A DNA stretch of 21,356 bases, taken from NCBI GenBank assembly GCA_016218905.1, contig JACRCS010000852.1:1-21356 (forward strand), in the 5' to 3' direction. The notes beneath the pieces were generated by a model. It was not told where the DNA came from, did no database searches, and saw nothing but the letters and a program-made list of their open reading frames with translations. Shown piece by piece: positions 1 through 6,678 of this stretch (position 1 is its first letter; every line of letters begins with the position of its first letter). The DNA comes from Deltaproteobacteria bacterium. Its GTDB lineage: Bacteria; Desulfobacterota_C; Deferrisomatia; Deferrisomatales; JACRMM01. Made by a program: the position numbers and the translations under genes.

Positions 1-280
1 AGAGCTCGGGATCTTCCACCGGCGGCATCGGAGTGCTCAGACTCTTGCTCGGAGTGGGGCTGCCGGGGGGCGTCACTTCGCGCGATGCAGTCGCAGTTAT
101 GTCGGTTTCGGAAATCGTCACCTCCGTTACTATGCCCTCTCGAACAGCCTGTTTGAAGAACGAATACGGTACAGTCCGAGCAGGCTGACGGCTTTGCCGG
201 GTCAGGTTCTCGACGAGAACGCTAAATAGGAGCAGCAAGAGCAGTAAGCCCAGTGCTCGTTGCCAGGGGAATCGTTCCAT
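1..280 (-). CDS. ftsH: FtsH-type ATP-dependent zinc metalloprotease, N-terminal fragment
   Basis: The reading frame starts at the ATG complementary to 278-280 and leaves the window at its left edge, so only about 93 residues are visible. A hydrophobic segment (residues about 10-24, rich in Leu) follows a short charged N-terminus. After it come VPYSFFKQAV and a GIVTEVTI-like strand, the pattern of the FtsH extracellular (FtsH_ext) domain, and the last visible residues PPVEDPEL match the usual acidic turn before the second helix. FtsH is a membrane-anchored AAA+ protease that degrades misfolded membrane proteins; its ATPase and HEXXH parts would lie outside the window. GAGGAG sits just upstream of the ATG. 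It is divergent from hom. The Pro/Ser/Thr-rich linker near residues 75-90 is unusual. Family assignment rests on the N-terminal domain only; no catalytic motif can be seen. Confidence 0.68.
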   Translation of the reverse strand, partial: MERFPWQRALGLLLLLLLFSVLVENLTRQSRQPARTVPYSFFKQAVREGIVTEVTISETDITATASREVTPPGSPTPSKSLSTPMPPVEDPEL

Positions 281-311
281 GCGCTCCTCAGAGTTCCTTT
301 GTGAGCGCCCT

Positions 312-340
312 AACTTAGACGAAAATCTTCCGAACGTCAA
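312..340 (-). promoter_or_regulatory. Candidate sigma-70 promoter for the FtsH-like gene
   Basis: Read on the minus strand, TTGACG (335-340) is followed after 17 bases by TAAGTT (312-317). The -35 matches consensus at five of six positions, the -10 only at three. The predicted start would leave a leader of about 25 bases before the ATG at 280, which holds the ribosome binding site. Confidence 0.35.
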
Positions 341-378
341 ACGTGGTCGCTCCCAGCGGGCTCGTACCGGGAAAGCGG

Positions 379-408
379 TTGACCCCTTTTGCAGCCATCG
401 AGTAGCAT
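379..408 (+). promoter_or_regulatory. Candidate sigma-70 promoter for the hom operon
   Basis: TTGACC at 379-384 and TAGCAT at 403-408 are separated by 18 bases in a locally AT-richer patch. Transcription from here would give a leader of about 160 bases before hom. Both boxes are imperfect, so this is a suggestion. Confidence 0.35.
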
Positions 409-432
409 AACTGTTCCCCTGCACCAGGTTTT

Positions 433-446
433 CCCAAGTCCTTGGG
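433..446 (+). promoter_or_regulatory. Short perfect dyad in the hom leader
   Basis: CCCAAG and CTTGGG are separated by two bases (CCCAAGTCCTTGGG). The dyad lies 25 bases after the candidate -10 box, where a repressor site or a small hairpin would affect hom. The 2-base spacer suits a protein-binding site better than an RNA loop. Confidence 0.3.
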
Positions 447-487
447 CTTGCCGTCGCTCACGGCGACCACCGGCCGTGAAGGTACGT

Positions 488-515
488 CGTCCCTCGCCGA
501 CCCTCGCGAGGGACG
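488..515 (+). promoter_or_regulatory. Hairpin in the hom leader
   Basis: CGTCCCTCG (488-496) and CGAGGGACG (507-515) form a perfect 9-bp stem with a 10-base loop. The inner CCCTCGCGAGGG (501-512) is a 12-base palindrome, so a second, competing hairpin is possible. No run of T follows, so it is not a classical terminator. It lies 63 bases before the hom start. No leader peptide rich in Thr, Ile or Met codons was found next to it. Confidence 0.35.
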
Positions 516-578
516 GAGGCCTCACGTCCGAGTTCCCTTGCGCCGGGGTGTTCGGGCCCGCGGGTTCAGGAGAGTTCG

Positions 579-1880
579 ATGCGACAGATTGGAGTAGGAC
601 TGATCGGGATCGGGACCGTGGGGGCGGGCGTCGCCCAGGTCCTCCAGGAAAACGGAGACGAGATCGCCCGCCGGTTGGGGGCGACCCTCCGAATCATCAA
701 GATCGCGGACAAAGACATCGAGACCGATCGGGGAGTGCCGCTCGACCGCTCGGTCCTGACGACCGACGTCTCCGAGGTGCTCGAGAACCCGGAGGTCGAG
801 ATTGTCGTCGAGCTGGTCGGCGGCTACGAGCCGGCCAAGAGCTTCCTCCTCCGCGCGATCGCGGCCGGAAAGCACGTGGTCACGGCGAACAAGGCGCTCC
901 TCGCCGTCCACGGAGACGATCTGATCGCCGCGGCGCGGGAGCGGCGGGTCGACCTCGGCTTCGAAGCGAGCGTGGGCGGCGGCATCCCGATCCTCCGTTC
1001 GGTGCGGGAGGGCATGTCCGCCAACCGGGTGCACACGATCTTCGGCATTCTCAACGGCACGACGAACTACATCCTCACCGAGATGAAGGAGAAGGGCGAG
1101 TCCTTCGAGCGCGTGCTGCGGGAGGCCCAGAGGCTCGGGTACGCCGAAGTGGACCCGACTTTCGACGTAGAAGGCATCGACGCGGCCCACAAGCTCACGA
1201 TCCTCTCCACGCTCGCCTTCGGCCGTAAGGTGCCCTTCGAGGCGGTCTACACCGAGGGGATCAGCCGCGTGACGCCCCAGGACATCCAGTACGCGGCGGA
1301 CTTCGGCTATGACATCAAGCTCCTCGCCGTGGCGAAGCAGGACGGAAAGCGGGTGGAGGCGAGGGTGCACCCCACGATGATCCCGTCGAACCATCTCCTG
1401 GCCGGAGTGAGGGGGGTCTACAACGCCGTCTACGTGGACGCCGATTTTCTCGGGCCTACGCTCTACTACGGCCAGGGCGCCGGGCGCCGGGCGACGGCCA
1501 GTGCCGTGGTCGCCGACATCGTGGAGATCGCGCGTAACGTCCTGCTTGGGATCGCCTGGCGGGTGCCTCCCCGCGCGTATCAGGAAGACGGCCTCGAACC
1601 GGCCGTCATCAAGCCCATCGAGGAGACCGTCTCCCAGTACTACCTGCGGGCCATGGCGCTGGACAAGCCCGGCGTCCTCTCCAAGATCTCGGGAGCGCTG
1701 GGCGAGTACGGGATTTCCATCGAGAGCGTGGTCCAGAAGGGCCGCGACGCGGGCCAGGCCGTGCCCCTCATCATCATGACCCACGAGGCTCGGGAGGCGG
1801 ACATCCGCCAGGCCCTCGGCGAGATCGACACGCTCGGCGTCACGCTGGGGGCGCCGGCTCTCATCCGGATCGAGGGTTGA
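579..1880 (+). CDS. hom: Homoserine dehydrogenase with C-terminal ACT domain
   Basis: The 433-residue protein reduces aspartate semialdehyde to homoserine, the branch point to threonine and methionine. The N-terminal Rossmann fold carries GIGTVGAG (residues 10-17). VTANKALLA (101-109) contains the conserved lysine, NGTTNYIL (159-166) and a GYAEVDPTFDVEGIDAAHK segment (187-205) form the substrate-binding and catalytic signature, including K205. The last 80 residues (from about 352, with DKPGVLSKISGALGEYGIS) are an ACT domain that usually binds threonine for feedback inhibition. Length is typical of the monofunctional ACT-containing class. The ATG is preceded by AGGAGAG at a good distance. It is followed after 46 bases by the phosphoglycerate-mutase-like gene on the same strand, with which it is probably co-transcribed. 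There is no aspartokinase domain. Confidence 0.96.
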   Translation: MRQIGVGLIGIGTVGAGVAQVLQENGDEIARRLGATLRIIKIADKDIETDRGVPLDRSVLTTDVSEVLENPEVEIVVELVGGYEPAKSFLLRAIAAGKHVVTANKALLAVHGDDLIAAARERRVDLGFEASVGGGIPILRSVREGMSANRVHTIFGILNGTTNYILTEMKEKGESFERVLREAQRLGYAEVDPTFDVEGIDAAHKLTILSTLAFGRKVPFEAVYTEGISRVTPQDIQYAADFGYDIKLLAVAKQDGKRVEARVHPTMIPSNHLLAGVRGVYNAVYVDADFLGPTLYYGQGAGRRATASAVVADIVEIARNVLLGIAWRVPPRAYQEDGLEPAVIKPIEETVSQYYLRAMALDKPGVLSKISGALGEYGISIESVVQKGRDAGQAVPLIIMTHEAREADIRQALGEIDTLGVTLGAPALIRIEG

Positions 1881-1926
1881 GCGGCGGCGAGCCGATTCCC
1901 TCGAACTGTCGGGAAGGATGACGCTG

Positions 1927-3144
1927 ATGAAGGTAGCGGTGCTGCTCGGCGACGGCATGGCCGACGTGCCCCTGGGGGAGCTCGATGGAAAGACGCCCCT
2001 GGAAGTCGCGCCCACTCCCAATATGGACGCCTTGGCCCGCCAGGGGACCCTGGGCCTCGCCGCCACCGTCCCGGAGGGGCTTCCCGCCGGGAGCGACGTC
2101 GCGAACCTTTCTGTCTTCGGCTACGACCCGAGCGCCTGCTACACCGGGCGGGCCCCGCTGGAAGCGGCCGCCATGGGGATCGAGCTCTCGGCCGCGGACG
2201 TCGCCTACCGGCTCAACCTCGTCTCGCTCCTCGTGGGCGTGGGCGAGGTCTACATGGATGACTTCTCCGCGGGACACATCAGCACCGGCGAGGCTCGCGA
2301 GCTCGTCGCCTCCCTCGCCGCGAAGCTCGGCGAGCCTGGCCTCGAATTCCATCCGGGCATCTCATACCGGCACGTGCTCGTCTGGCGGGAAGGCCTCGAC
2401 GAGATCCGGACCGTCCCGCCCCACGACATCCAGGGAAAGCCCATCCACACCTATCTTCCCGAAGGCCCCGGGGCCGACCGGCTCCTCCATCTCATCACCG
2501 GCTCCCAGATCCTCCTCAAGGACCATCCGGTCAACGTCGCCCGGCGAGAGGAGGAGAAGAAGGAAGCGAACTCGATCTGGCTCTGGGGCCAGGGGAGGAT
2601 GCCCCGGATGCCGGCCTTTCGGGAGCTCTACGGGATGGAGGGCGCGGTGGTCTCCGCCGTCGACCTCCTGAAGGGGATCGGCAGGGTGGCGGGCCTCGAG
2701 ACGCCGAGCGTTCCTGGGGCGACGGCCTATGTCGACACGAACTACGAAGGAAAGGTGGAGGCGGCTCTCTCCGCCCTCGAGACGCGCGACTTCCTCTATC
2801 TCCACGTGGAGGCGCCCGACGAGGCCGGTCACGCCGGCAAGCTCGACGACAAGCTCCGCGCCATCGCGGACTTCGACGCGAAGGTCGTCGGGCCCATGCG
2901 CAGGGGCCTCGAGACGATGGGGGGGGACTACGCCCTCCTCGTCATGCCGGATCATCCGACGCCCATCCCCGAGCGGACTCACACCCGGGACCCCGTGCCG
3001 TTCGCCCTCTATGAGAGTCGCGAGCGCGGGCGCGGGAGCGGGGGGCGGGCGTTCACCGAGCTCGACGCGCTCGCGACCGGCATCTTCGTCCGCAACGCCC
3101 ACCGCCTCATGGCGCACATGGTCGGAAAGGAACGCCTGTGGTAG
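1927..3144 (+). CDS. Archaeal-type cofactor-independent phosphoglycerate mutase-like protein, possible homoserine kinase
   Basis: This 405-residue member of the alkaline-phosphatase-like metalloenzymes has the metal site GDGMAD (D9), the nucleophile region AGSDVANLSVFGYDP (S56), EAPDEAGHAG (D298, H302), PDHPTP (D342, H343) and HTRDPVPF (H352). The fold and motifs match the archaeal-type (ApgM) mutases. A subfamily known as the proposed homoserine kinase (TIGR02535) is defined largely by its location beside threonine genes, and this gene directly follows hom, so phosphorylation of homoserine instead of glycolytic mutase activity is a serious possibility. The ATG at 1927 is preferred: GGAAGGA lies 8 bases upstream of it, whereas the in-frame ATG at 1918 sits inside that site. 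Its end overlaps the next gene by 7 bases. Family is certain, substrate is not. Confidence 0.88.
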   Translation: MKVAVLLGDGMADVPLGELDGKTPLEVAPTPNMDALARQGTLGLAATVPEGLPAGSDVANLSVFGYDPSACYTGRAPLEAAAMGIELSAADVAYRLNLVSLLVGVGEVYMDDFSAGHISTGEARELVASLAAKLGEPGLEFHPGISYRHVLVWREGLDEIRTVPPHDIQGKPIHTYLPEGPGADRLLHLITGSQILLKDHPVNVARREEEKKEANSIWLWGQGRMPRMPAFRELYGMEGAVVSAVDLLKGIGRVAGLETPSVPGATAYVDTNYEGKVEAALSALETRDFLYLHVEAPDEAGHAGKLDDKLRAIADFDAKVVGPMRRGLETMGGDYALLVMPDHPTPIPERTHTRDPVPFALYESRERGRGSGGRAFTELDALATGIFVRNAHRLMAHMVGKERLW

Positions 3145-3539
3145 TCCCGGCGACGTACCGTGTCATCTACGGCGATACCGACAACATGGGCATCGTCTAC
3201 TATGCCAACTACCTGCGCATCTTCGAGCTGGGACGAAACGAGTACATGAGGGTCCGGGGACTCACCTACGTCGAAGTGGAGGCGAGGGGCCTGAAGCTTC
3301 CGGTGATAGAGGCCCGGTGCCGATACCTGAAACCCGCCCGTTACGACGATCTGCTCACCGTCGAGACGAGGGTCACGCGGGCCAGGGGCGCCCGCGTCTG
3401 CTTCGCCTACGAGCTCAAGAGCGAGGCCGGAGAACTCCTCGTCGACGGGCATACCGAGCACGCGATCGTCGGCGATACGGGGAAACCGGTCCGGTTGCCC
3501 GCCGACGTCATGGAGGCTCTGGCGGCGGAAAGTTCGTGA
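3138..3539 (+). CDS. YbgC-like acyl-CoA thioesterase (4HBT hotdog family)
   Basis: A single hotdog domain of 133 residues. The signature YGDTDNMGIVYYANYLRIFE near the N-terminus contains the catalytic aspartate (D15) and the YANY/E-x-x-R segment of the 4-hydroxybenzoyl-CoA thioesterase family. Proteins of this class hydrolyse short or medium-chain acyl-CoA; YbgC is otherwise known from the Tol-Pal cluster, but no tol genes are present here. The start is a GTG that overlaps the end of the upstream coding region by 7 bases, consistent with translational coupling; no strong separate ribosome binding site is needed. Whether it serves the threonine genes or is simply the last gene of the operon is unclear. 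Actual acyl substrate cannot be read from sequence. Confidence 0.87.
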   Translation: MVVPATYRVIYGDTDNMGIVYYANYLRIFELGRNEYMRVRGLTYVEVEARGLKLPVIEARCRYLKPARYDDLLTVETRVTRARGARVCFAYELKSEAGELLVDGHTEHAIVGDTGKPVRLPADVMEALAAESS

Positions 3540-3556
3540 CCAGGAGGATCCAAGGA

Positions 3557-3643
3557 ATGCCTCCGGTGCACCCCGGTGAGGTTCCTGCGGGCGGGCCGTC
3601 AAGGCCGCGCGCGGGGAAACCTCTGTGTTTTCCTTACACTTAG
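3557..3643 (+). pseudogene. Stub resembling the N-terminus of a HigA-type antitoxin
   Basis: AGGAGG at 3542-3547 precedes an ATG that opens a 28-codon frame starting MPPVHPGEV. HigA/VapI-type helix-turn-helix antitoxins typically begin with a VHPGE(I/V)LRE motif within the first dozen residues. After VHPGEV the frame is off by one: dropping one base at the GGTTCC run (3582-3583) gives VHPGEVLRAGRQG, closer to the family but then diverging with no recognisable helix-turn-helix. I read this as the scar of a lost or deleted antitoxin gene. The alternative is a short unrelated peptide. It lies 17 bases after the thioesterase stop and 86 bases before the operator of an intact toxin-antitoxin pair. 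Confidence 0.4.
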
Positions 3644-3729
3644 CTTCGGCTCGACTTCTGGGGAGGGAGCGGACGCGGAGAGATTCACTCATCGACCTCT
3701 GGACAGAGCTCGTTCTCCGCTCGCCAAGT

Positions 3730-3751
3730 TGTGCTATCATTTGGTAGCACA
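3730..3751 (+). promoter_or_regulatory. Operator and extended -10 promoter of the toxin-antitoxin operon
   Basis: TGTGCTA (3730-3736) and TAGCACA (3745-3751) form a perfect 7-bp inverted repeat with an 8-base centre. An extended -10 element, TG-C-TATCAT (3732-3740), lies inside it; no good -35 is seen. The antitoxin ATG follows 20 bases after the repeat. Phd/YefM-family antitoxins bind such palindromes and repress their own operon, so this is the expected autoregulatory site. Confidence 0.62.
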
Positions 3752-3770
3752 TCCTTTCCGGGAGGCGGCG

Positions 3771-4103
3771 ATGGACGCACTGGATGTCTTTACGATCCGC
3801 GAGCTGCGGGAACGCACGGGGGACTTGGTTCGTGACGCCGAGCAAGGGAAGCTCGCCCTCGTGACCAAGCACGGCAAGCCGGCTCTGTTGGCCCTGCCGT
3901 TCGATGAGCGACTGCTTGAGCTCGGTGTCCACCGCTCCCTCGCGGTCAAGCTCTTCGAGGAAGAGCACGTCGGGCTCGCCGGCGCAGCGAAGATCGCAGG
4001 CCTTTCGACTGAAGAGTTCCTGGACCTGCTGTCGCAGGCGGGAGTAGATGCCGTGCGCTACTCTCCCGACGAGCTAGATGTTGAGGCAGAAAACGCCTCG
4101 TGA
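3771..4103 (+). CDS. Antitoxin, fused Phd/YefM-like and UPF0175 domains
   Basis: The 110-residue protein has two parts. Residues 1-45 (FTIRELRERTGDLVRDAEQG, then VTKHGKPALLALP) match the N-terminal DNA-binding fold of Phd/YefM antitoxins. Residues 50-110 (SLAVKLFEEEHVGLAGAAKIAGLSTEEFLDLL, seen in two runs) match the UPF0175 family, which has a small helix-turn-helix-like core and is commonly found beside DUF3368 proteins. GGGAGG 5 bases upstream supports the ATG at 3771; an upstream extension would cross the operator and has no ribosome binding site. The stop overlaps the toxin start by 4 bases. It should bind the operator at 3730-3751 and neutralise the downstream protein. The fusion of two antitoxin folds in one short chain is unusual. 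Confidence 0.8.
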   Translation: MDALDVFTIRELRERTGDLVRDAEQGKLALVTKHGKPALLALPFDERLLELGVHRSLAVKLFEEEHVGLAGAAKIAGLSTEEFLDLLSQAGVDAVRYSPDELDVEAENAS

Positions 4104-4597
4104 GCGCTCCGGTCGTCGTGGCGGACGCCGGTCCCTTGATCGCCTTGGGGCGCATCGGACAGCTTTGGCTCCTGCGGGATCTCTACGGCATCGTTCTGAT
4201 TCCGCCGTGCGTCTTTGAAGAGCTCCAAGTGGAAAGCGGCCGGCCCGGAGCAAAGGCTGCCGCTGAGGCGCTCAGGGAGGGCTGGTTGCGGGTTCAGATC
4301 GTGCGGGACTCCTCCGCCCTCTCTCGGCTCGTCGCTTGGGTCCACCCTGGAGAAGCCCAGGCCATCGTTCTGGCACAGGAGGTGCCGCTCCGGTTTCTCC
4401 TGGTGGATGACCGCAGGGCTCGCGAAGCGGGGCGTCGGTCCAGCGTGAAGGTGGTCGGTACCGGAGGCGTGCTCCTCACGGCCAAACGACGAGGACTCAT
4501 CGAGGCTGTCGGGCCGCTGGTGGCCGATCTCTCCGCGGCCGGCTACCGCCTCAGCCAGCCGCTGATCGATCGCCTGCTCGCCCTGGCAGGGGAATAG
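4100..4597 (+). CDS. DUF3368/PIN-like toxin ribonuclease
   Basis: The 165-residue protein starts VVVADAGPLIAL, the first PIN-like strand with a conserved aspartate (D9). PCVFEELQ (36-43) supplies an acidic residue, HPGEAQAIVLA (82-92) carries E85, and LVDDRRARE (101-109) carries the third acidic pair D103/D104. This arrangement is that of DUF3368, the PIN-fold partner of UPF0175 antitoxins; PIN toxins cut RNA with metal ions. The GTG start overlaps the antitoxin stop (GTGA, 4100-4103), indicating coupled translation. All expected acidic residues are present, so the toxin is probably intact. Its RNA target is unknown, and toxicity has not been shown for every DUF3368 protein. Confidence 0.82.
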   Translation: MSAPVVVADAGPLIALGRIGQLWLLRDLYGIVLIPPCVFEELQVESGRPGAKAAAEALREGWLRVQIVRDSSALSRLVAWVHPGEAQAIVLAQEVPLRFLLVDDRRAREAGRRSSVKVVGTGGVLLTAKRRGLIEAVGPLVADLSAAGYRLSQPLIDRLLALAGE

Positions 4598-4732
4598 AGA
4601 TCTCTGGACCCCAGAACGGGAAGAGGGCCTGGGCGGAGTCGTTGTCGGAGCGAGAGAGGAGGATCGGGGAGGGAGTCGTACCGGAAGGGAACCGGGCGGA
4701 GCAGCTGTCGCCGCCCCGCCCCGGGTGCCGGC
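4598..4732. other. Convergent gap between toxin and exported-protein genes, weak hairpins
   Basis: The 135-base gap separates genes that run toward each other. TCTGG (4603-4607) and CCAGA (4611-4615) form a 5-bp stem just after the toxin stop, and GGGCGG (4694-4699) with CCGCCC (4711-4716) form a 6-bp stem with an 11-base loop after the exported-protein gene. Neither has a T tract. They may act as weak bidirectional terminators. No gene is seen. Confidence 0.3.
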
Positions 4733-5410
4733 CTACTGCTCGAACACCAGGCCTGTTCCCTGATTGACGGCCCTCACCTCCTCCACGGTGAGAGAGCCGC
4801 GCCCGACCGCCACGGTGGCGCCGGCGTCGCCGGAGCTCGTGGTGGTCGTTCCCAGGACCTGGACCTCCAAGAGGTGGTCGCCGGCTTCGACGTTCGAGAC
4901 GACGAAGTTGAAGTGGTGCGCCGCCATCGTGTCGAGGATGAGCTCGATCGTCTCGTCCGTCACGACGCACTCCGTCGCGACGTCGATCGTCCCGTCGGCG
5001 TTCGCGTCCGTGCAGCTCGAGATCACCCCGCCGAGCGTCGCGGTCATCTCCTGGAGCCGCCGGTCGAAGATCACCTCATTGGGCGCGACGTCCGGGTATG
5101 TCTGCTGCCCGTCCACCAGAATCCTCACGTTCAGCTGCGCGGTCGCCTTCTCCGTATCGGAGATGCCCAGCTTGCTCTTCACCAGCGTGCGCGTGTAGAG
5201 GCCGGTCTCGAACGATGCGCCCACCAACAGGTCCTTCTTGTTGGGCGTCTTGATGGGAATCTGCAACACCGTTACGTAGCCGAAATCCGAAGATGTGGCG
5301 GGAACAATGGTCAGGTCTTTGACGTTCGCAGCGAACTTGGAGGACGGACTCGCATAGGAGATTCCTGCCGCCAACACAAAGCTCAAGCACAGTGCCAGTT
5401 GTTTCCGCAT
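4733..5410 (-). CDS. Exported protein of unknown function with a calcium-loop-like motif
   Basis: The 225-residue protein begins with a clear signal peptide (MRKQLALCLSFVLAAGISYA, likely cut near residue 20), so it is exported. GGAGAG lies just upstream of this ATG; a longer frame upstream has no such site and would bury the signal. The mature part is rich in beta-strand-like Val/Thr segments. C133 and C148 flank DANADGTIDVATE (135-147), which has the Asp/Asn spacing of an EF-hand or dockerin calcium loop, perhaps pinned by a disulfide. A HHFNF segment follows near 165-169, and EAGDHLLEVQV resembles the end of a beta-sandwich domain. No enzyme motif was recognised. It stands alone on the minus strand. 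Export is well supported, function is not. Confidence 0.78.
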   Translation of the reverse strand: MRKQLALCLSFVLAAGISYASPSSKFAANVKDLTIVPATSSDFGYVTVLQIPIKTPNKKDLLVGASFETGLYTRTLVKSKLGISDTEKATAQLNVRILVDGQQTYPDVAPNEVIFDRRLQEMTATLGGVISSCTDANADGTIDVATECVVTDETIELILDTMAAHHFNFVVSNVEAGDHLLEVQVLGTTTTSSGDAGATVAVGRGSLTVEEVRAVNQGTGLVFEQ

Positions 5411-5985
5411 CTCGCTCTCCCTGTTTTGTAAAGGATCGTGTGCTAGTCTCCAAGCGAGACAAGCAGGTGGTGCACGAATATCACTCTCCTGGGCTTGGCC
5501 GGCCACAAGAATACGAATGCATGCTGCGTGCCATTGCTCGGTTGCAAGGAAATGGGGCTTCCTGCCGCGAGGCATGTTGCAATAAGGCGTCAGAATCCAT
5601 GTTGTTGCCGTCGCAATTGACCAACGTCGAATCCATGTCCCGCAAATCGATTACCGAATCTGGAGGAAAGGCTCGCTCGCAACTTTCTTTGTCACAGTCC
5701 GGTGAACACTTTGGTGCGAGTCTGGGCCCTCGCCCATACCACCGCGCGCAACCACCGCGCGCTCCGGCAGTGAAGAGAGCGCAGAGGCCTCGCCTCGAGT
5801 CCTCGGCGGAAGCGTTGGCGATCGGCGGGACCCGCACTTGTCGCTTAAGCCCGACTCGTGGGGCTCGGGAAGCGTGCTGCTGAGGAGCGACTGAACGGCG
5901 TGCTGCGGCTACTCCGTCGAGCTGCCTCAAAATGCAATGGTTACTATTACGGCGTGACTTTCCTTTCTGCGGGAGGAGGCGTCCG
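5411..5985. other. Stretch of 575 bases without a convincing gene
   Basis: Base composition here is visibly less GC-rich than in the neighbours, and open frames on both strands have odd, cysteine-rich or low-complexity translations with no ribosome binding site. A minus-strand frame at 5481-6044 is open for 187 codons, but its translation has no recognised motif. An AT-rich patch around 5930-5950 (with TACTAT at 5942-5947) could hold the promoter of the next gene. The region may be a decayed gene or a former insertion. Confidence 0.4.
5738..5762 (+). repeat. Tandem 12-base direct repeat
   Basis: ACCACCGCGCGC occurs at 5738-5749 and again at 5751-5762, separated by one base. It lies in the gene-free stretch and has no visible coding role. 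Only two copies are present. Confidence 0.6.
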
Positions 5986-6666
5986 ATGCCGAGGTTTCCA
6001 CGTCCCAGGAGCAGTCTGCCCTCGGGGCGTCCGAGATCGAGCATGCCACCCAGCCAGGCCGCCGGGCTCGTGAAGACGCTGGAAGGACTGAGGAGCGGGT
6101 TCGCGCGGCTCGGTATGCGCCTCGCGGGGGCCGGCGCGGGGATCCTGGGGAATCTACTCGGCCCGCTTGGAGCCCTCCGGAGCTCGGCGCAGGGTGGGGA
6201 CGAGGAGGCGGAGAGGCTCTATCAGGAGGCTCTCACGCTCCTCCGCAGCTCCGGAAGCGACACGGCCGACGAGCTGCTTCGGGAGCTCGGCGAGGAAGGG
6301 GGCGGAGAGTCCCGGGCTGCCCCTGCGGACGCCTGGGGCGAGCAGGTCGCCGGAGGAGCGGCGTCCGCCGCGCCCGGGGAGGAAGAGCTGCGAGCCGCAG
6401 CCGAAGCGCAGCACGGTGCGGAGGCCGCCGAGCCCCGAGAGGAACCGGGGCCCAAGAAGTCAGGGCGGCGATCGCGGAAGCCTGAAGGGGCCGCCGCAAA
6501 GCGAGCGGACCGGCAAACCGAGGCGCCGATGAAGAAGCGGGGTCCCCGTCGCCGTCAGAAGGTCGCGGCTGAAAAGCCTTCGCCGAAGCGGGCGGGGGGA
6601 CGGGGCGGCGGCAGGTCCGGGAAGACGAAGGAGAGGTCGGGGGAGCGCGCGAAGCGTGAACGCTAG
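5986..6666 (+). CDS. Unknown protein with hydrophobic Gly-rich segment and strongly basic tail
   Basis: The 226-residue protein starts at an ATG seven bases after GGGAGGAGG (5971-5978); the in-frame ATG at 5932 has no such site. The N-terminal 20 residues are Arg/Pro/Ser-rich. Residues about 25-65 contain a Gly/Ala/Leu-rich hydrophobic stretch (LAGAGAGILGNLLGPLGAL) that could sit in or on a membrane. The middle is acidic and Ala-rich (about 70-150). The last 75 residues are dominated by Lys, Arg, Pro and Ala, as in histone H1-like or nucleic-acid-binding tails. No family is recognised. The next gene begins 12 bases on, so the two are probably one transcript. Possible roles are nucleoid, polyphosphate or granule association. 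Confidence 0.62.
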   Translation: MPRFPRPRSSLPSGRPRSSMPPSQAAGLVKTLEGLRSGFARLGMRLAGAGAGILGNLLGPLGALRSSAQGGDEEAERLYQEALTLLRSSGSDTADELLRELGEEGGGESRAAPADAWGEQVAGGAASAAPGEEELRAAAEAQHGAEAAEPREEPGPKKSGRRSRKPEGAAAKRADRQTEAPMKKRGPRRRQKVAAEKPSPKRAGGRGGGRSGKTKERSGERAKRER

Positions 6667-6678
6667 GAGCGTGTCTCA

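Noticed and set aside
522..2066. A 514-codon open frame on the minus strand opposite hom
   Set aside because: It mirrors the coding strand of homoserine dehydrogenase, has no domain and no ribosome binding site.
3576..3770. N-terminal extension of the antitoxin
   Set aside because: It crosses the operator and promoter; the ATG at 3771 has its own ribosome binding site and begins the Phd-like fold.
4690..4706. CGGGCGGAGCAGCT shared with about 12857-12870
   Set aside because: A single 14-base match between two GC-rich gaps with no shared flank is likely chance.
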